A stretch of DNA of 35,854 nt, from contig SHXD01000030.1 in NCBI GenBank assembly GCA_009693505.1, forward strand, positions 1 to 35,854. The letters run 5' to 3'. The notes beneath the pieces are model-generated. The model searched no databases. It was not told where the DNA came from and saw only the letters and a program-made list of their open reading frames with translations. The stretch is from Limnohabitans sp. Its GTDB lineage: Bacteria; Pseudomonadota; Gammaproteobacteria; Burkholderiales; Burkholderiaceae_C. The position numbers and the translations under genes are program-made. Below are positions 8,571-16,523 of this stretch, in pieces. Numbering within the stretch: the first letter of the stretch is position 1; every line of letters starts with the position of its first letter.

Positions 8571-9680
8571 TCAGTTAATCACCTTGGGATCTAATGCATC
8601 CCTCAGTGAATCGGTGAGAAGGGACAAGCCTGTTACAAAAATAGACATGGCAGCTGTCGCAGACAAGAGTTGCCACCAATAACCCACCAGCAAATCATTT
8701 TGTGCTTCTGTCAGCATGGTGCCCCATGAAACGCCGTCAACGGGCACCCCAAATCCGAGGAAAGACAAAATCACTTCTGCTTTAATACAAGATACCGTCA
8801 GCAATGAAAATTGAACCAAAATGACATGGCTCACGTTGGGCAAAATATGCACAAACATGCGCCTGTTGTTGGAGGCGCCAATGGCATCTGCTGCCCTCAC
8901 ATAATCTCGGTTGCGGTGCTTCAGGTATTCACCCCGTATCAGTCGGTAAGTGCCCGTCCAACCTGTGATTCCCAAAATGAGCACCACGGCCATGGTGCCC
9001 TTGGTGTTCAAAACAGCTGCAATGGCCAAGATGAGCAAAATGCCTGGAATGGAATGAAAAACGTTGTAGAGCCAATTGCTCAAGTCATCGACAATGCCGC
9101 CGTACCAACCCGAGACGGCACCTAAAACAGAGCCCAGGAGCGTGGCCATGAACGCGGCAGCCAAGCCCACCAAGATGCTGGTTTCAGCACCTTTAATGGT
9201 CTTGGCTAAAACATCTCTTCCCCATTTGTCTGAGCCCATTGGCAGATGCGTAGCCAAGGCATTGACCTTGTCGCCTGCAGGCTTCACAGCTTTTTGAGCC
9301 AACTCCCATTGCGGTGCGATGGGATCTGCAACATCCGTAGGCGTGGGTTCGTACAGCACGACCTCAGGAATGGCCTTGCTTGCGTCATCGCCTTGAAATC
9401 CACTCATGGCCCACGATGGCGGCGCATTGCTAATTGCGACCTCTTTTTCCCAATCGGAAGCCAGTGGCCCCATCAAGGTGGTAAACACCAAGGCCAAACT
9501 GAGAACCACAGTGATGCCACTCCACACGCCAACCCGATCAGATTTAAAGCGACGCCAGGCCAAAGCCCAAGCGCCTTCACTGACGACATTGACAGGCCCC
9601 TTCGCAAGCGAGCTGCCCAAGGGATTGGGAGCGTTGTCAGCTGAATTTGGATGGCTTTGCATATTCTTGTGAAAGGTCAT
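8571..9680 (-). CDS. Oligopeptide ABC importer permease, DppC/YejE type
   Basis: Inner-membrane permease subunit of 369 residues. An N-terminal cytoplasmic segment of about 50 residues is followed by a first membrane helix (51-72), a long periplasmic segment, and the conserved HLPMGSDKWGRDVLAK motif at 145-160, equivalent to HPLGTDxxGRDV of DppC proteins. Further helices follow, with the EAA loop at about 251-283 (DYVRAADAIGAS) that docks on the ATPase. The periplasmic segment before the GSD motif is about 70 residues, longer than in DppC and closer to YejE. The gene begins six bases after the other permease stop, so the two are probably translated together. Confidence 0.92.
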   Translation of the reverse strand: MTFHKNMQSHPNSADNAPNPLGSSLAKGPVNVVSEGAWALAWRRFKSDRVGVWSGITVVLSLALVFTTLMGPLASDWEKEVAISNAPPSWAMSGFQGDDASKAIPEVVLYEPTPTDVADPIAPQWELAQKAVKPAGDKVNALATHLPMGSDKWGRDVLAKTIKGAETSILVGLAAAFMATLLGSVLGAVSGWYGGIVDDLSNWLYNVFHSIPGILLILAIAAVLNTKGTMAVVLILGITGWTGTYRLIRGEYLKHRNRDYVRAADAIGASNNRRMFVHILPNVSHVILVQFSLLTVSCIKAEVILSFLGFGVPVDGVSWGTMLTEAQNDLLVGYWWQLLSATAAMSIFVTGLSLLTDSLRDALDPKVIN

Positions 9681-9686
9681 CAGATT

Positions 9687-10625
9687 TCAGCGCAATTGAA
9701 CACGAGGATCGGTGAGGCGATACAGGACGTCACCAATCAGATTAAAAATCATGGTGGCAATGGCCACATAAACTGTGACGGCCTTGATCACTGGAAAATC
9801 ACTTCGCTCAACAGCCAAAATGATTTCTCGGCCGACACCTGGAATGCCAAAGAATCTTTCCAACAAAAAAGCGCCAAGCAAAAGACCTGGCAAATTGGAA
9901 ATCACAAACGTGATCACAGGAATTAAGGCGTTGCGCAAAACATGCACAAACATCACCCGTGGCTCAGAAAGCCCTTTTGCTCTGGCTGTTCTCACATAGT
10001 CTTGATCGACTTCGTCCAGCACGAAACTTCGAAACAAACGCGTATTGGGGGCAATGCTGACCACCAAGCCCAGCAAGATAGGCAAGGGAGCATAGGTACT
10101 GATGTTTTTCCAGTAGTCGTCACTCCAACCTTGAACTGGAAACCAGCCCAAGCGGTAGGCCAGCACATATTGGCCCAAAATGATGAACACCAAAATACTG
10201 ACAGACATCAAAGAGGTGAACACAAGCATGGTGCCGCGGTCAACAGAAGACCCTCTGACCCAAGCCAGACCCAAGGCAAGGACCAAGGCAATCAGGGTCT
10301 CTATCAACAGCAATGGCGCCATCAAAGTCAGTGAAGCGGGTAGACGTGTTGCAAAAATATCGGCAACAGATTCGCCTGTGGTCCAACTGTTACCAAAGTT
10401 GAAAGTGACAACTTGTTTGACAAAAATCCACAACTGAACGGTGAGCGGTTGATCAAGCCCCAATTCAGCCCGAATGCTGTCAATTTGTTCTTGGTTTGAA
10501 AACAAGCCAGCCAGAACATAGGCGGGGTCACCACCGATCCAATTGAACAGAAAAAATACCAACAAGATCACACCGGCCAAGGTTGGAATCATTTGCCAGA
10601 TACGGCGAAGAATATAGGCACTCAT
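9687..10625 (-). CDS. Oligopeptide ABC importer permease, DppB/YejB type
   Basis: Inner-membrane permease of 312 residues, the partner of the DppC-type subunit. It starts with the typical YILRRIWQMIPTLAGVILLVF helix, then a periplasmic stretch with LGLDQPLTVQLW (55-66) and FNFGNSW, and about five further helices. The EAA loop is at about 203-231 (DYVRTARAKGLSEPRVM), followed by the FGIPGVG motif at 259-265 characteristic of DppB/OppB. Second gene of the operon, 12 bases after the binding-protein stop. The ATG at 10623-10625 is a clear start that matches the family N-terminus. Confidence 0.93.
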   Translation of the reverse strand: MSAYILRRIWQMIPTLAGVILLVFFLFNWIGGDPAYVLAGLFSNQEQIDSIRAELGLDQPLTVQLWIFVKQVVTFNFGNSWTTGESVADIFATRLPASLTLMAPLLLIETLIALVLALGLAWVRGSSVDRGTMLVFTSLMSVSILVFIILGQYVLAYRLGWFPVQGWSDDYWKNISTYAPLPILLGLVVSIAPNTRLFRSFVLDEVDQDYVRTARAKGLSEPRVMFVHVLRNALIPVITFVISNLPGLLLGAFLLERFFGIPGVGREIILAVERSDFPVIKAVTVYVAIATMIFNLIGDVLYRLTDPRVQLR

Positions 10626-10637
10626 ACTTCAGTGCCT

Positions 10638-12440
10638 TTAAGGTTTTTGAATGTCATAGTAAATCCAATCACCCAAGATCAAGGGGTGTTTGCGAAAGCC
10701 TTCCAAACGCTGATGGTTAAGCCGCGTTGCGATGCCTGTTGAACTTAATCCAAGCACGCCATTCACTTCCATCAACCGGTACATATTGTGCAAAACGCGC
10801 GTGCGTTCAGAGCCGTCGGGCAAGCGCTTCAATTGTTCAAAATAGGCGTCGTATTCTGCATTTTCAAAACACGCGTAATTGTTTTGACCAATGGTTTTGG
10901 AATACAAGAGTTTCATCACAAATTCAGCCTCGGAAGAGCGCGTCCAACCCAAAGCCCAAGACGAAATTGCGCATTGCTTGCCCTGCTTCAACATTTCGGG
11001 GAATTTGTCTTTTTTAACTTTGAGGCGAATGCCCAATCGGTCCATTGATTTTTTCCAGAGCTCATCCCTTTCGCGATCCACTGAGGATGTGGACGAGTAA
11101 ATGGTAAACACAAGCGGTTTGCCGTCTGGCAAGTTGCGATAGCCCTTGGCATCCTTCTTGTAGCCAAATTGATCTAGCAATGCATTGGCAGACAAGGGGC
11201 TGAACTTCACAATGCTTTTGTAATTGGGGTCATGCCCTGCAATGACCGGCGAAACCATTTGCTGGGCCTTGACGGCTTGTCCTTTTCGAATCACTCGAAT
11301 CTCTTCGTCCACATCAAAACCCATGATGATGGCGCGCCTGAGTGCTATTTTTTCAGGCGTGTAGCCGCCAATGACGGGGTCCTTCATGTTGAAAAACTGA
11401 TAGCGAATATCGGGCTCAACACTTCTATACATGTTGACGCCCTGAGCCACCCAAGTTTGAAGCAAATCATTATTGGGCGTGAGTGCTTTTTCAATGAAAG
11501 ACGGAGGCACGGCAACTGCATCAATTTCTTTGCCGCTGAACGCTAACCACATCGATTGTGGTTCTTCAATGATGCTCACCTCGATGCGGCCAATTTGAGG
11601 CATTTTTCTGCCTTGCATTTGGCTGGCGATGCGCAGTTCGACAGGTTTGTTAGGCGGCGGTTGAAAATCCCATACAAAGCCTGGAAATTCAGGATTGGCT
11701 TTGAGGATAATTTTGGAACCACGAACCCATTTGTCAAGCATGTAAGGCCCTGTTCCAACAGGGTTGGACATGATGCCTTCAAAGCCATACTTTTCAACCA
11801 CCTCGCGCGCCATTCCGCCGGCGAATGGGCTGGTCAATAGCGATAGGAAATTTCGATCTGGCTGAACCAGCTGTATGGCCAAGGTGTATCTGTCTAGTGC
11901 ATAAATGCCTGGGTGTTTTTGCTCATAATCAAATTGACCACTGGCCACCGCCTTCTTTCTTGATTCGGCGAAACCAAAAATCTTGTCATCGAAGTCAGAA
12001 ACTTGAGGGCTTCGATTCTTAGGGTCTGCATGGCGCAGCAAGGTGTAGACAAAATCTTGTGCTGTGAGTTCACGCCTTTGGCCTTTGAAGGCTTCATCAG
12101 GTGTGAAGTACAGCCCTTTTTTGATTTTAAAGGTGTATGTTTTGCTGTCAGCCGAAATCATCGGCATCGACTCGGCAGCATCCGGCACGATCTGGGTAGG
12201 CATGGCCATCCAGTCGTAAGTGAGCAGTGGCTGAAAAATAGCCGCATTGATGGTGTTCGAATACAAGTCATTCACACGAACAGGATCAAAGCCGGTCTCA
12301 GGCACGGGAAAAGCCACACGCAATACTTTTTCGGGGTCGGCGGGATTGGCTTTCGGATTGGGAGCGGCAAGCCCTGCTGTGCAAGTCAGCGCTAAAAGCA
12401 GACTCAGGCAGACATTATGAAAAGCACGCCATGCGCTCAT
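10638..12440 (-). CDS. Periplasmic oligopeptide-binding protein (SBP family 5, YejA-like)
   Basis: Captures peptides in the periplasm and delivers them to the downstream permeases. With the ATG at 12438-12440 the protein has 600 residues and a normal Sec signal peptide with the hydrophobic core CLSLLLALTC and cleavage near GLA-AP (about residue 25). The frame continues to a TTG at 12503, but that would put 21 odd residues before the signal peptide. Family features include LRVAFPVPETGFDPVRVND near the mature N-terminus, GTGPYML, and the late region with ISSWALGW. It is the first gene of the four-gene operon SBP-permease-permease-ATPase, divergent from dcp. A minus-strand TTGACA at 12517-12512 could be a -35 element, but no good -10 follows it. 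Confidence 0.92.
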   Translation of the reverse strand: MSAWRAFHNVCLSLLLALTCTAGLAAPNPKANPADPEKVLRVAFPVPETGFDPVRVNDLYSNTINAAIFQPLLTYDWMAMPTQIVPDAAESMPMISADSKTYTFKIKKGLYFTPDEAFKGQRRELTAQDFVYTLLRHADPKNRSPQVSDFDDKIFGFAESRKKAVASGQFDYEQKHPGIYALDRYTLAIQLVQPDRNFLSLLTSPFAGGMAREVVEKYGFEGIMSNPVGTGPYMLDKWVRGSKIILKANPEFPGFVWDFQPPPNKPVELRIASQMQGRKMPQIGRIEVSIIEEPQSMWLAFSGKEIDAVAVPPSFIEKALTPNNDLLQTWVAQGVNMYRSVEPDIRYQFFNMKDPVIGGYTPEKIALRRAIIMGFDVDEEIRVIRKGQAVKAQQMVSPVIAGHDPNYKSIVKFSPLSANALLDQFGYKKDAKGYRNLPDGKPLVFTIYSSTSSVDRERDELWKKSMDRLGIRLKVKKDKFPEMLKQGKQCAISSWALGWTRSSEAEFVMKLLYSKTIGQNNYACFENAEYDAYFEQLKRLPDGSERTRVLHNMYRLMEVNGVLGLSSTGIATRLNHQRLEGFRKHPLILGDWIYYDIQKP

Positions 12441-12538
12441 CAATTTTGGACGTTCATTGAAAGCCACTTTGAAATCAACTACAAAATACACAATTTTCCT
12501 CAATCATGGGATGTCAACTTACACACGAATGACCAAGA

Positions 12539-12567
12539 TTGAAGAATAATCCAAGTTCTACTAAATT
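12539..12567 (+). promoter_or_regulatory. Candidate sigma70 promoter for dcp
   Basis: TTGAAG (12539-12544) and TAAATT (12562-12567) are separated by exactly 17 bases, each matching four of six consensus positions. They lie in the 230-base divergent region between the peptide-binding protein gene and dcp. The implied leader is about 95 bases. The match is modest in an AT-rich region. Confidence 0.3.
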
Positions 12568-12670
12568 CTTCACAAGTCAGAATATTTAAAAGGTATTTTC
12601 AGCGTTGAGGCCATGGCTTCAGGTAAACCCTTAAATGAAACTTTCCAATTTCCAAACAGTTCTCACACCC

Positions 12671-14701
12671 ATGACAAATCCTTTGCTCCAAAAATGGTCG
12701 ACCCCTTTTGAAATGCCGCCTTTTGAAGTTATCCATGCAGCGCATTTTCCTGAAGCTTTTAACCAAGCGCTAGCCAGTCACCAAGCAGAAATACTAAACA
12801 TTGCCAATCAAAAGCAAGCGCCAAGCTTTCAAAATACCCTGCTTGCACTGGAAGCCAGCGGCGAGTTGTTAAACCAAACCTCCGCCCTCTTCTTCAATTT
12901 AAGTGCCTCACACACTTCGCCTGAAATTCAAGCCATAGAGCGAGACATATCGCCAAAGCTTGCAGCCCATTCAGCGGCAATGTTTTTAAATGCAGCACTC
13001 TTTGAACGCATCGACAAACTCCATCAAGAACGAACCAGCATAGCGCTTGATGCTGAAAGCATTCGCCTGATTGAAAGGTACCACTTAGATTTCGTTCGTG
13101 CAGGCGCAAAATTGAAAGACAAAGATCGCCAGACTTTTGCCGAATATTCAGAAAAGCTGGCAAGCTGTTTTACCCAATTTTCACAAAATGTTTTGGCAGA
13201 TGAAGCTGCTTTCTGTTTGGTGCTTACGGAGGCCGATCAGCTCAAAGGGCTACCAGATTTCGTCAAGAGTGCGGCCAAGCAGTTGGCCAAAGAACGTGGC
13301 CTTGAACAACACAACGCGCATGCCTTCACGCTTTCCAGATCGTCCATCACGCCCTTCATGACCTTTTCAGAACGACGGGACTTGCGTGAAAGCATGTGGC
13401 TGGCATGGTGCAAACGTGGCGAAAACCCGGGCGCTCACAACAACGAACCTGTGATGAAAGAGATTTTAAAAATTCGATTGGCTCAAGCACGCCTTTTGAG
13501 TTACCAGAATTTCTCTGAATATGCTTTGGCCGACACCATGGCGGGCAGCGCAGCAAACGCCAGAGATTTGCTCATGCGCGTATGGACTCCCGCGAGATTA
13601 AGAGCCATTCAAGAGCGAGAAGACTTGAAGACACTTTCTGGATTAAATGATCTTGCCGCTTGGGATTGGCACTACTGGACAGAACGCGTTCGCAAAGAGA
13701 AATTTGATTTAAACGAAGCAGAACTCAAACCCTACCTGCAGCTTCACAAACTCATGGAAGCCATGTTTCATGTGGCGCATCGCTTGTTCGGCGTGAATTT
13801 CAAACAGGTGGAGAACATTGCAAAGTACCACCCTTCAGTCACAGGTTGGGAAGTGACAAGTGCGCAAGGCCAACATGTTGGCTTGTTTTTAAGCGATAAC
13901 TTTGCTCGCAGCAGCAAACGTTCTGGCGCGTGGATGAGCACCTACCGAGACCCGATGAACCTCACGCAGGAGGTTCGACCCATTGTTGTTAATAACAACA
14001 ACTTTTCGCAGGGACCAGAAGGAAAACCAACGCTGCTCAGTTTGGACGATGCCAGAACCCTTTTTCATGAGTTTGGCCATGGTTTGCACGGCCTGTTGTC
14101 AAAGGTGAAGTACCCCCGCCTCTCAGGCACCAGTGTGCTCAGAGACTTTGTTGAATTTCCATCCCAAGTTTATGAAAATTGGCTTATGCAACCGCAAATA
14201 TTGAAAGAGTTTGCATTGCATGCAGAAACTGGCGAGCCCATGCCCAACGCGTTGATTGAAAAAATACTGACCGCCCAGACCTTCAATCAAGGCTTTACAA
14301 GCGTTGAATACGTCTCATCGGCCTTGGTCGATTTAGCGCTTCATGAAACCATTGACTTAGAACACTTGAACTTTCAAGAGTTTGAGTCAAAGACGCTTCA
14401 AAGCATTCAAATGCCACCGGCCATTGGCATGCGGCACAGGCTGCCACACTTCTCACATTTGTTTTCCTCAAACAGTTATGCCTCGGCCTACTATGTTTAC
14501 ATGTGGGCTGAAGTCTTGGACGCAGATGGTTTCGATGCATTCATAGAAGCTGGCGATATATTCGCCAAAGAACCCGCGCAAAAACTGTATGAACACATCT
14601 ACTCAGCCGGAAATCGCCAGGACCCCATGCAGGCCTATATTGCATTCAGAGGCAGAGAGCCAACGGTGGCACCGCTTTTGACCAAGCGTGGACTTAACTG
14701 A
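12671..14701 (+). CDS. dcp: Peptidyl-dipeptidase Dcp (M3 zinc metallopeptidase)
   Basis: Zinc peptidase that removes C-terminal dipeptides from oligopeptides. The HEFGH zinc site is at residues 466-470, and a conserved downstream RDFVEFPSQ follows as in M3 enzymes. Compared from memory with Escherichia coli sequences, the similarity is to Dcp rather than oligopeptidase A: LALEASGELL, AESIRLIE, RKEKFDLNEAELKPY and the SGT-RDFVEFPSQ order are all Dcp-like. The length of 676 residues also fits Dcp (about 680). The ATG at 12671 (MTNPLLQKW) fits family N-termini. An in-frame ATG at 12635 would add 12 residues and has a slightly better upstream AGG, so the start is not certain. No signal peptide is seen, so it is probably cytoplasmic. 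Its position divergent from a peptide importer suggests a shared role in peptide use. Confidence 0.9.
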   Translation: MTNPLLQKWSTPFEMPPFEVIHAAHFPEAFNQALASHQAEILNIANQKQAPSFQNTLLALEASGELLNQTSALFFNLSASHTSPEIQAIERDISPKLAAHSAAMFLNAALFERIDKLHQERTSIALDAESIRLIERYHLDFVRAGAKLKDKDRQTFAEYSEKLASCFTQFSQNVLADEAAFCLVLTEADQLKGLPDFVKSAAKQLAKERGLEQHNAHAFTLSRSSITPFMTFSERRDLRESMWLAWCKRGENPGAHNNEPVMKEILKIRLAQARLLSYQNFSEYALADTMAGSAANARDLLMRVWTPARLRAIQEREDLKTLSGLNDLAAWDWHYWTERVRKEKFDLNEAELKPYLQLHKLMEAMFHVAHRLFGVNFKQVENIAKYHPSVTGWEVTSAQGQHVGLFLSDNFARSSKRSGAWMSTYRDPMNLTQEVRPIVVNNNNFSQGPEGKPTLLSLDDARTLFHEFGHGLHGLLSKVKYPRLSGTSVLRDFVEFPSQVYENWLMQPQILKEFALHAETGEPMPNALIEKILTAQTFNQGFTSVEYVSSALVDLALHETIDLEHLNFQEFESKTLQSIQMPPAIGMRHRLPHFSHLFSSNSYASAYYVYMWAEVLDADGFDAFIEAGDIFAKEPAQKLYEHIYSAGNRQDPMQAYIAFRGREPTVAPLLTKRGLN

Positions 14702-14714
14702 TCTCTTCAAACAA

Positions 14715-14738
14715 AAAACCCCGCAGGTGCGGGGTTTT
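14715..14738. terminator. Bidirectional intrinsic terminator between dcp and the Liv-type binding protein gene
   Basis: A perfect 10-bp stem AAAACCCCGC / GCGGGGTTTT has an AGGT loop and lies 13 bases after the dcp stop. The stem's own T-rich arm, and the AAAAAA on the other side, give T runs in both directions, so it can end both convergent transcripts. Confidence 0.92.
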
Positions 14739-14756
14739 GGATTCAAGCAAGTGTGA

Positions 14757-15923
14757 TTAACGAACCACAGCGATTTGCTCGCGCTTACCGCCTTTGTAAG
14801 TGAACAAAGTCAAAGCGCCATTTTTGATATCGCCCTTTTCGTCAAATGCGATATTGCCGGTCACACCTTTGTAGTTGATGGACTTCAAAGCAGGCAAGTA
14901 CTTGGCTGGGTCTGAAGAACCCGCAGTGACCATGGCTTGAACCATGACTTTGACTGCGTCATAGACATAAGGTGCATAGACTTGCACTTCAGCGTTGTAC
15001 TTGGCTTTAAAGTCAGTACGGAATTTTTCCATGCCTGCTTTTTGTTCACCTTCAACGCCACCCGCTTCAGCGCAGAAGACGTTTTCGTCTGCCATGCCTT
15101 CAGCTGCCAACTTGGCCAGCTCGGCCGTACAGATACCATCGCCGCCCATGAATTTGGCTGAAATACCGAGCTGCTTCATTTGCTTCAGCATAGGACCTGC
15201 AACAGCATCCATACCGCCAAAGAAAATGATGTCTGGCTTCTTGCCCTTGATAGTGGTCAAAATAGCGTTGAAGTCAGAAGACTTGTCTGTCGTGAACTCA
15301 TGGCCAACCAAATTGCCACCAGCTGCTTTAACAGCTTTTTCAAATTCTTCAGCCACACCTTGGCCATAAGCTGTACGGTCATCAATCACGGCAATGCTCT
15401 TGCCCTTGAGTGTTTCAACAGCGTATTTGCCCAATGTGCCGCCCAAATGAACGTCATCAGCCACAACGCGGAAAGCACCGGCATAACCTTGGCGTGTGTA
15501 TTTAGGATTGGTTGCTGAAGGAGAAATTTGGGGAATGCCAGCAGCGTTGTAAAGCTGTGATGCGGGAATGGTGGTACCTGAATTCAAGTGACCAATCACG
15601 CCCTGAACTTTGGCATCTACCAATTTTTGAGCAGCGGCAGTACCTTGTTTTGGATCGGCAGCATCGTCTTCAGCCAACAATTCAAACTTGACAACTTTGT
15701 CACCAATTTTGATACCCGCCGCATTCAGCTCTTCAATGGCCATTTTGGCGCCATTTTCGTTGTCCTTACCCAAGTGGGCAATGGCACCGCTAGTAGGCCC
15801 AACGTGACCAATTTTGATGACTTGAGCGCCACCACCATCTTTTTTGCCACAGGCAACGAGTGTCAAAACAACTGCGGCCACTGCAACCGCTGTGAGAGGG
15901 GTCTTAAGATAAGACAATTTCAT
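14757..15923 (-). CDS. Branched-chain amino-acid-type ABC substrate-binding lipoprotein (LivJ/LivK family)
   Basis: Type I periplasmic binding protein of 388 residues that would present amino acids or related small ligands to a LivHMGF-type importer. The N-terminus is a lipoprotein signal with lipobox LVAC at Cys25, so the mature protein is predicted to be membrane-anchored. The fold motifs IKIGHVGPTSG, AHLGKDNENGAKMA and VIGHLNSGTTIPASQ are typical. The start is set by a GGAG Shine-Dalgarno six bases before the ATG at 15921-15923; the open frame reaches 15956. No permease or ATPase genes of the Liv type lie in this window, so it is an orphan here. Ligand specificity (Leu/Ile/Val or other) cannot be read. 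It is transcribed alone, between terminators on both sides. Confidence 0.9.
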   Translation of the reverse strand: MKLSYLKTPLTAVAVAAVVLTLVACGKKDGGGAQVIKIGHVGPTSGAIAHLGKDNENGAKMAIEELNAAGIKIGDKVVKFELLAEDDAADPKQGTAAAQKLVDAKVQGVIGHLNSGTTIPASQLYNAAGIPQISPSATNPKYTRQGYAGAFRVVADDVHLGGTLGKYAVETLKGKSIAVIDDRTAYGQGVAEEFEKAVKAAGGNLVGHEFTTDKSSDFNAILTTIKGKKPDIIFFGGMDAVAGPMLKQMKQLGISAKFMGGDGICTAELAKLAAEGMADENVFCAEAGGVEGEQKAGMEKFRTDFKAKYNAEVQVYAPYVYDAVKVMVQAMVTAGSSDPAKYLPALKSINYKGVTGNIAFDEKGDIKNGALTLFTYKGGKREQIAVVR

Positions 15924-15929
15924 GAATAG

Positions 15930-15933
15930 CTCC
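15930..15933 (-). promoter_or_regulatory. Shine-Dalgarno deciding the start of the Liv-type binding protein
   Basis: GGAG on the minus strand lies six bases from the ATG at 15923. The upstream in-frame codon at 15956 would place this site inside the coding region and would put 11 extra residues before the signal peptide. Confidence 0.8.
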
Positions 15934-15947
15934 GAAGTAAAGAGGTT

Positions 15948-15964
15948 TTGCTTCAATTAAGCAA
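15948..15964. promoter_or_regulatory. 17-bp dyad upstream of the Liv-type binding protein gene
   Basis: The arms TTGCTT and AAGCAA are perfect inverted repeats around a five-base CAATT centre. The dyad lies 25-41 bases before the start codon, where an operator or a small 5'-leader hairpin could act. No regulator is identifiable from it. Confidence 0.3.
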
Positions 15965-16021
15965 GCCGTAACCATAACGCAAATTTGAAACACATTAAAG
16001 GGGCTTAGTAGAAAAAAGACC

Positions 16022-16060
16022 AAAAAAAAGGGCAAAAACCAAGACTAATTGGGCTTTGCC
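16022..16060 (-). terminator. Intrinsic terminator of pepA-holC, overlapping the holC stop codon
   Basis: Read on the minus strand: outer stem GGCAAA/TTTGCC, a two-by-two internal loop (one possible G-U), inner stem CCAA/TTGG and a six-base loop TTAGTC. It is followed by C and eight T. The holC stop codon TAG (16047-16045) sits inside the apical loop, so the last codons of holC form one arm of the terminator. Confidence 0.75.
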
Positions 16061-16488
16061 GAGGTCAAATCGTATCGATTGATCTGAAATCCGAGTTGTG
16101 AGTAATGTTTCCATCGCTGTCTGGCGCTTGTTTTGTCTCTTTCTTCGGGGCCAACCACTTCAATCAAACGCTCAATGCCATCGAAATTGGGGGGTGGCAA
16201 ATCGTTTAAATTGAGGAAAACATCCAATTGCTGAAGAGCGGTCAAATCATCCCAGTTGGAGGCAAAAATGACGCTCGAATGTTCAACCAAACTGGGAGAA
16301 TCGGCAAGCAAACAATGCGTCACAAAGTCAGATGCATTTAAATTCCATAACAATTGATTCAACAAGTGCGACGTGTCTTGATCTGCCAACACACCCACCC
16401 TACGGCCCTGACCACTGACTTTGCGCAAAAAACGGCACACGTAAGGCAGCTTGTCAGGCGCATTGAAATGAAAATCAACTTGCGTCAT
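16045..16488 (-). CDS. holC: DNA polymerase III chi subunit
   Basis: Small clamp-loader accessory subunit (147 residues) that links the polymerase III holoenzyme to single-strand DNA-binding protein. The N-terminal MTQVDFHFNAPDKLPYVCRF pattern, the R-GRRVGVLADQ strand and the later W-H-A-like region with DLPPPNF match HolC proteins. The start at 16486-16488 fits the family N-terminus. It lies 35 bases after pepA on the same strand. The pepA-holC pair next to divergent lptF-lptG is the same arrangement known from Escherichia coli, which supports orthology. It ends at a terminator that includes its own stop codon. Confidence 0.88.
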   Translation of the reverse strand: MTQVDFHFNAPDKLPYVCRFLRKVSGQGRRVGVLADQDTSHLLNQLLWNLNASDFVTHCLLADSPSLVEHSSVIFASNWDDLTALQQLDVFLNLNDLPPPNFDGIERLIEVVGPEERDKTSARQRWKHYSQLGFQINRYDLTSAKPN

Positions 16489-16523
16489 GGATATGCAATC
16501 TCAATCTCGATCAGTTTCCCGAA

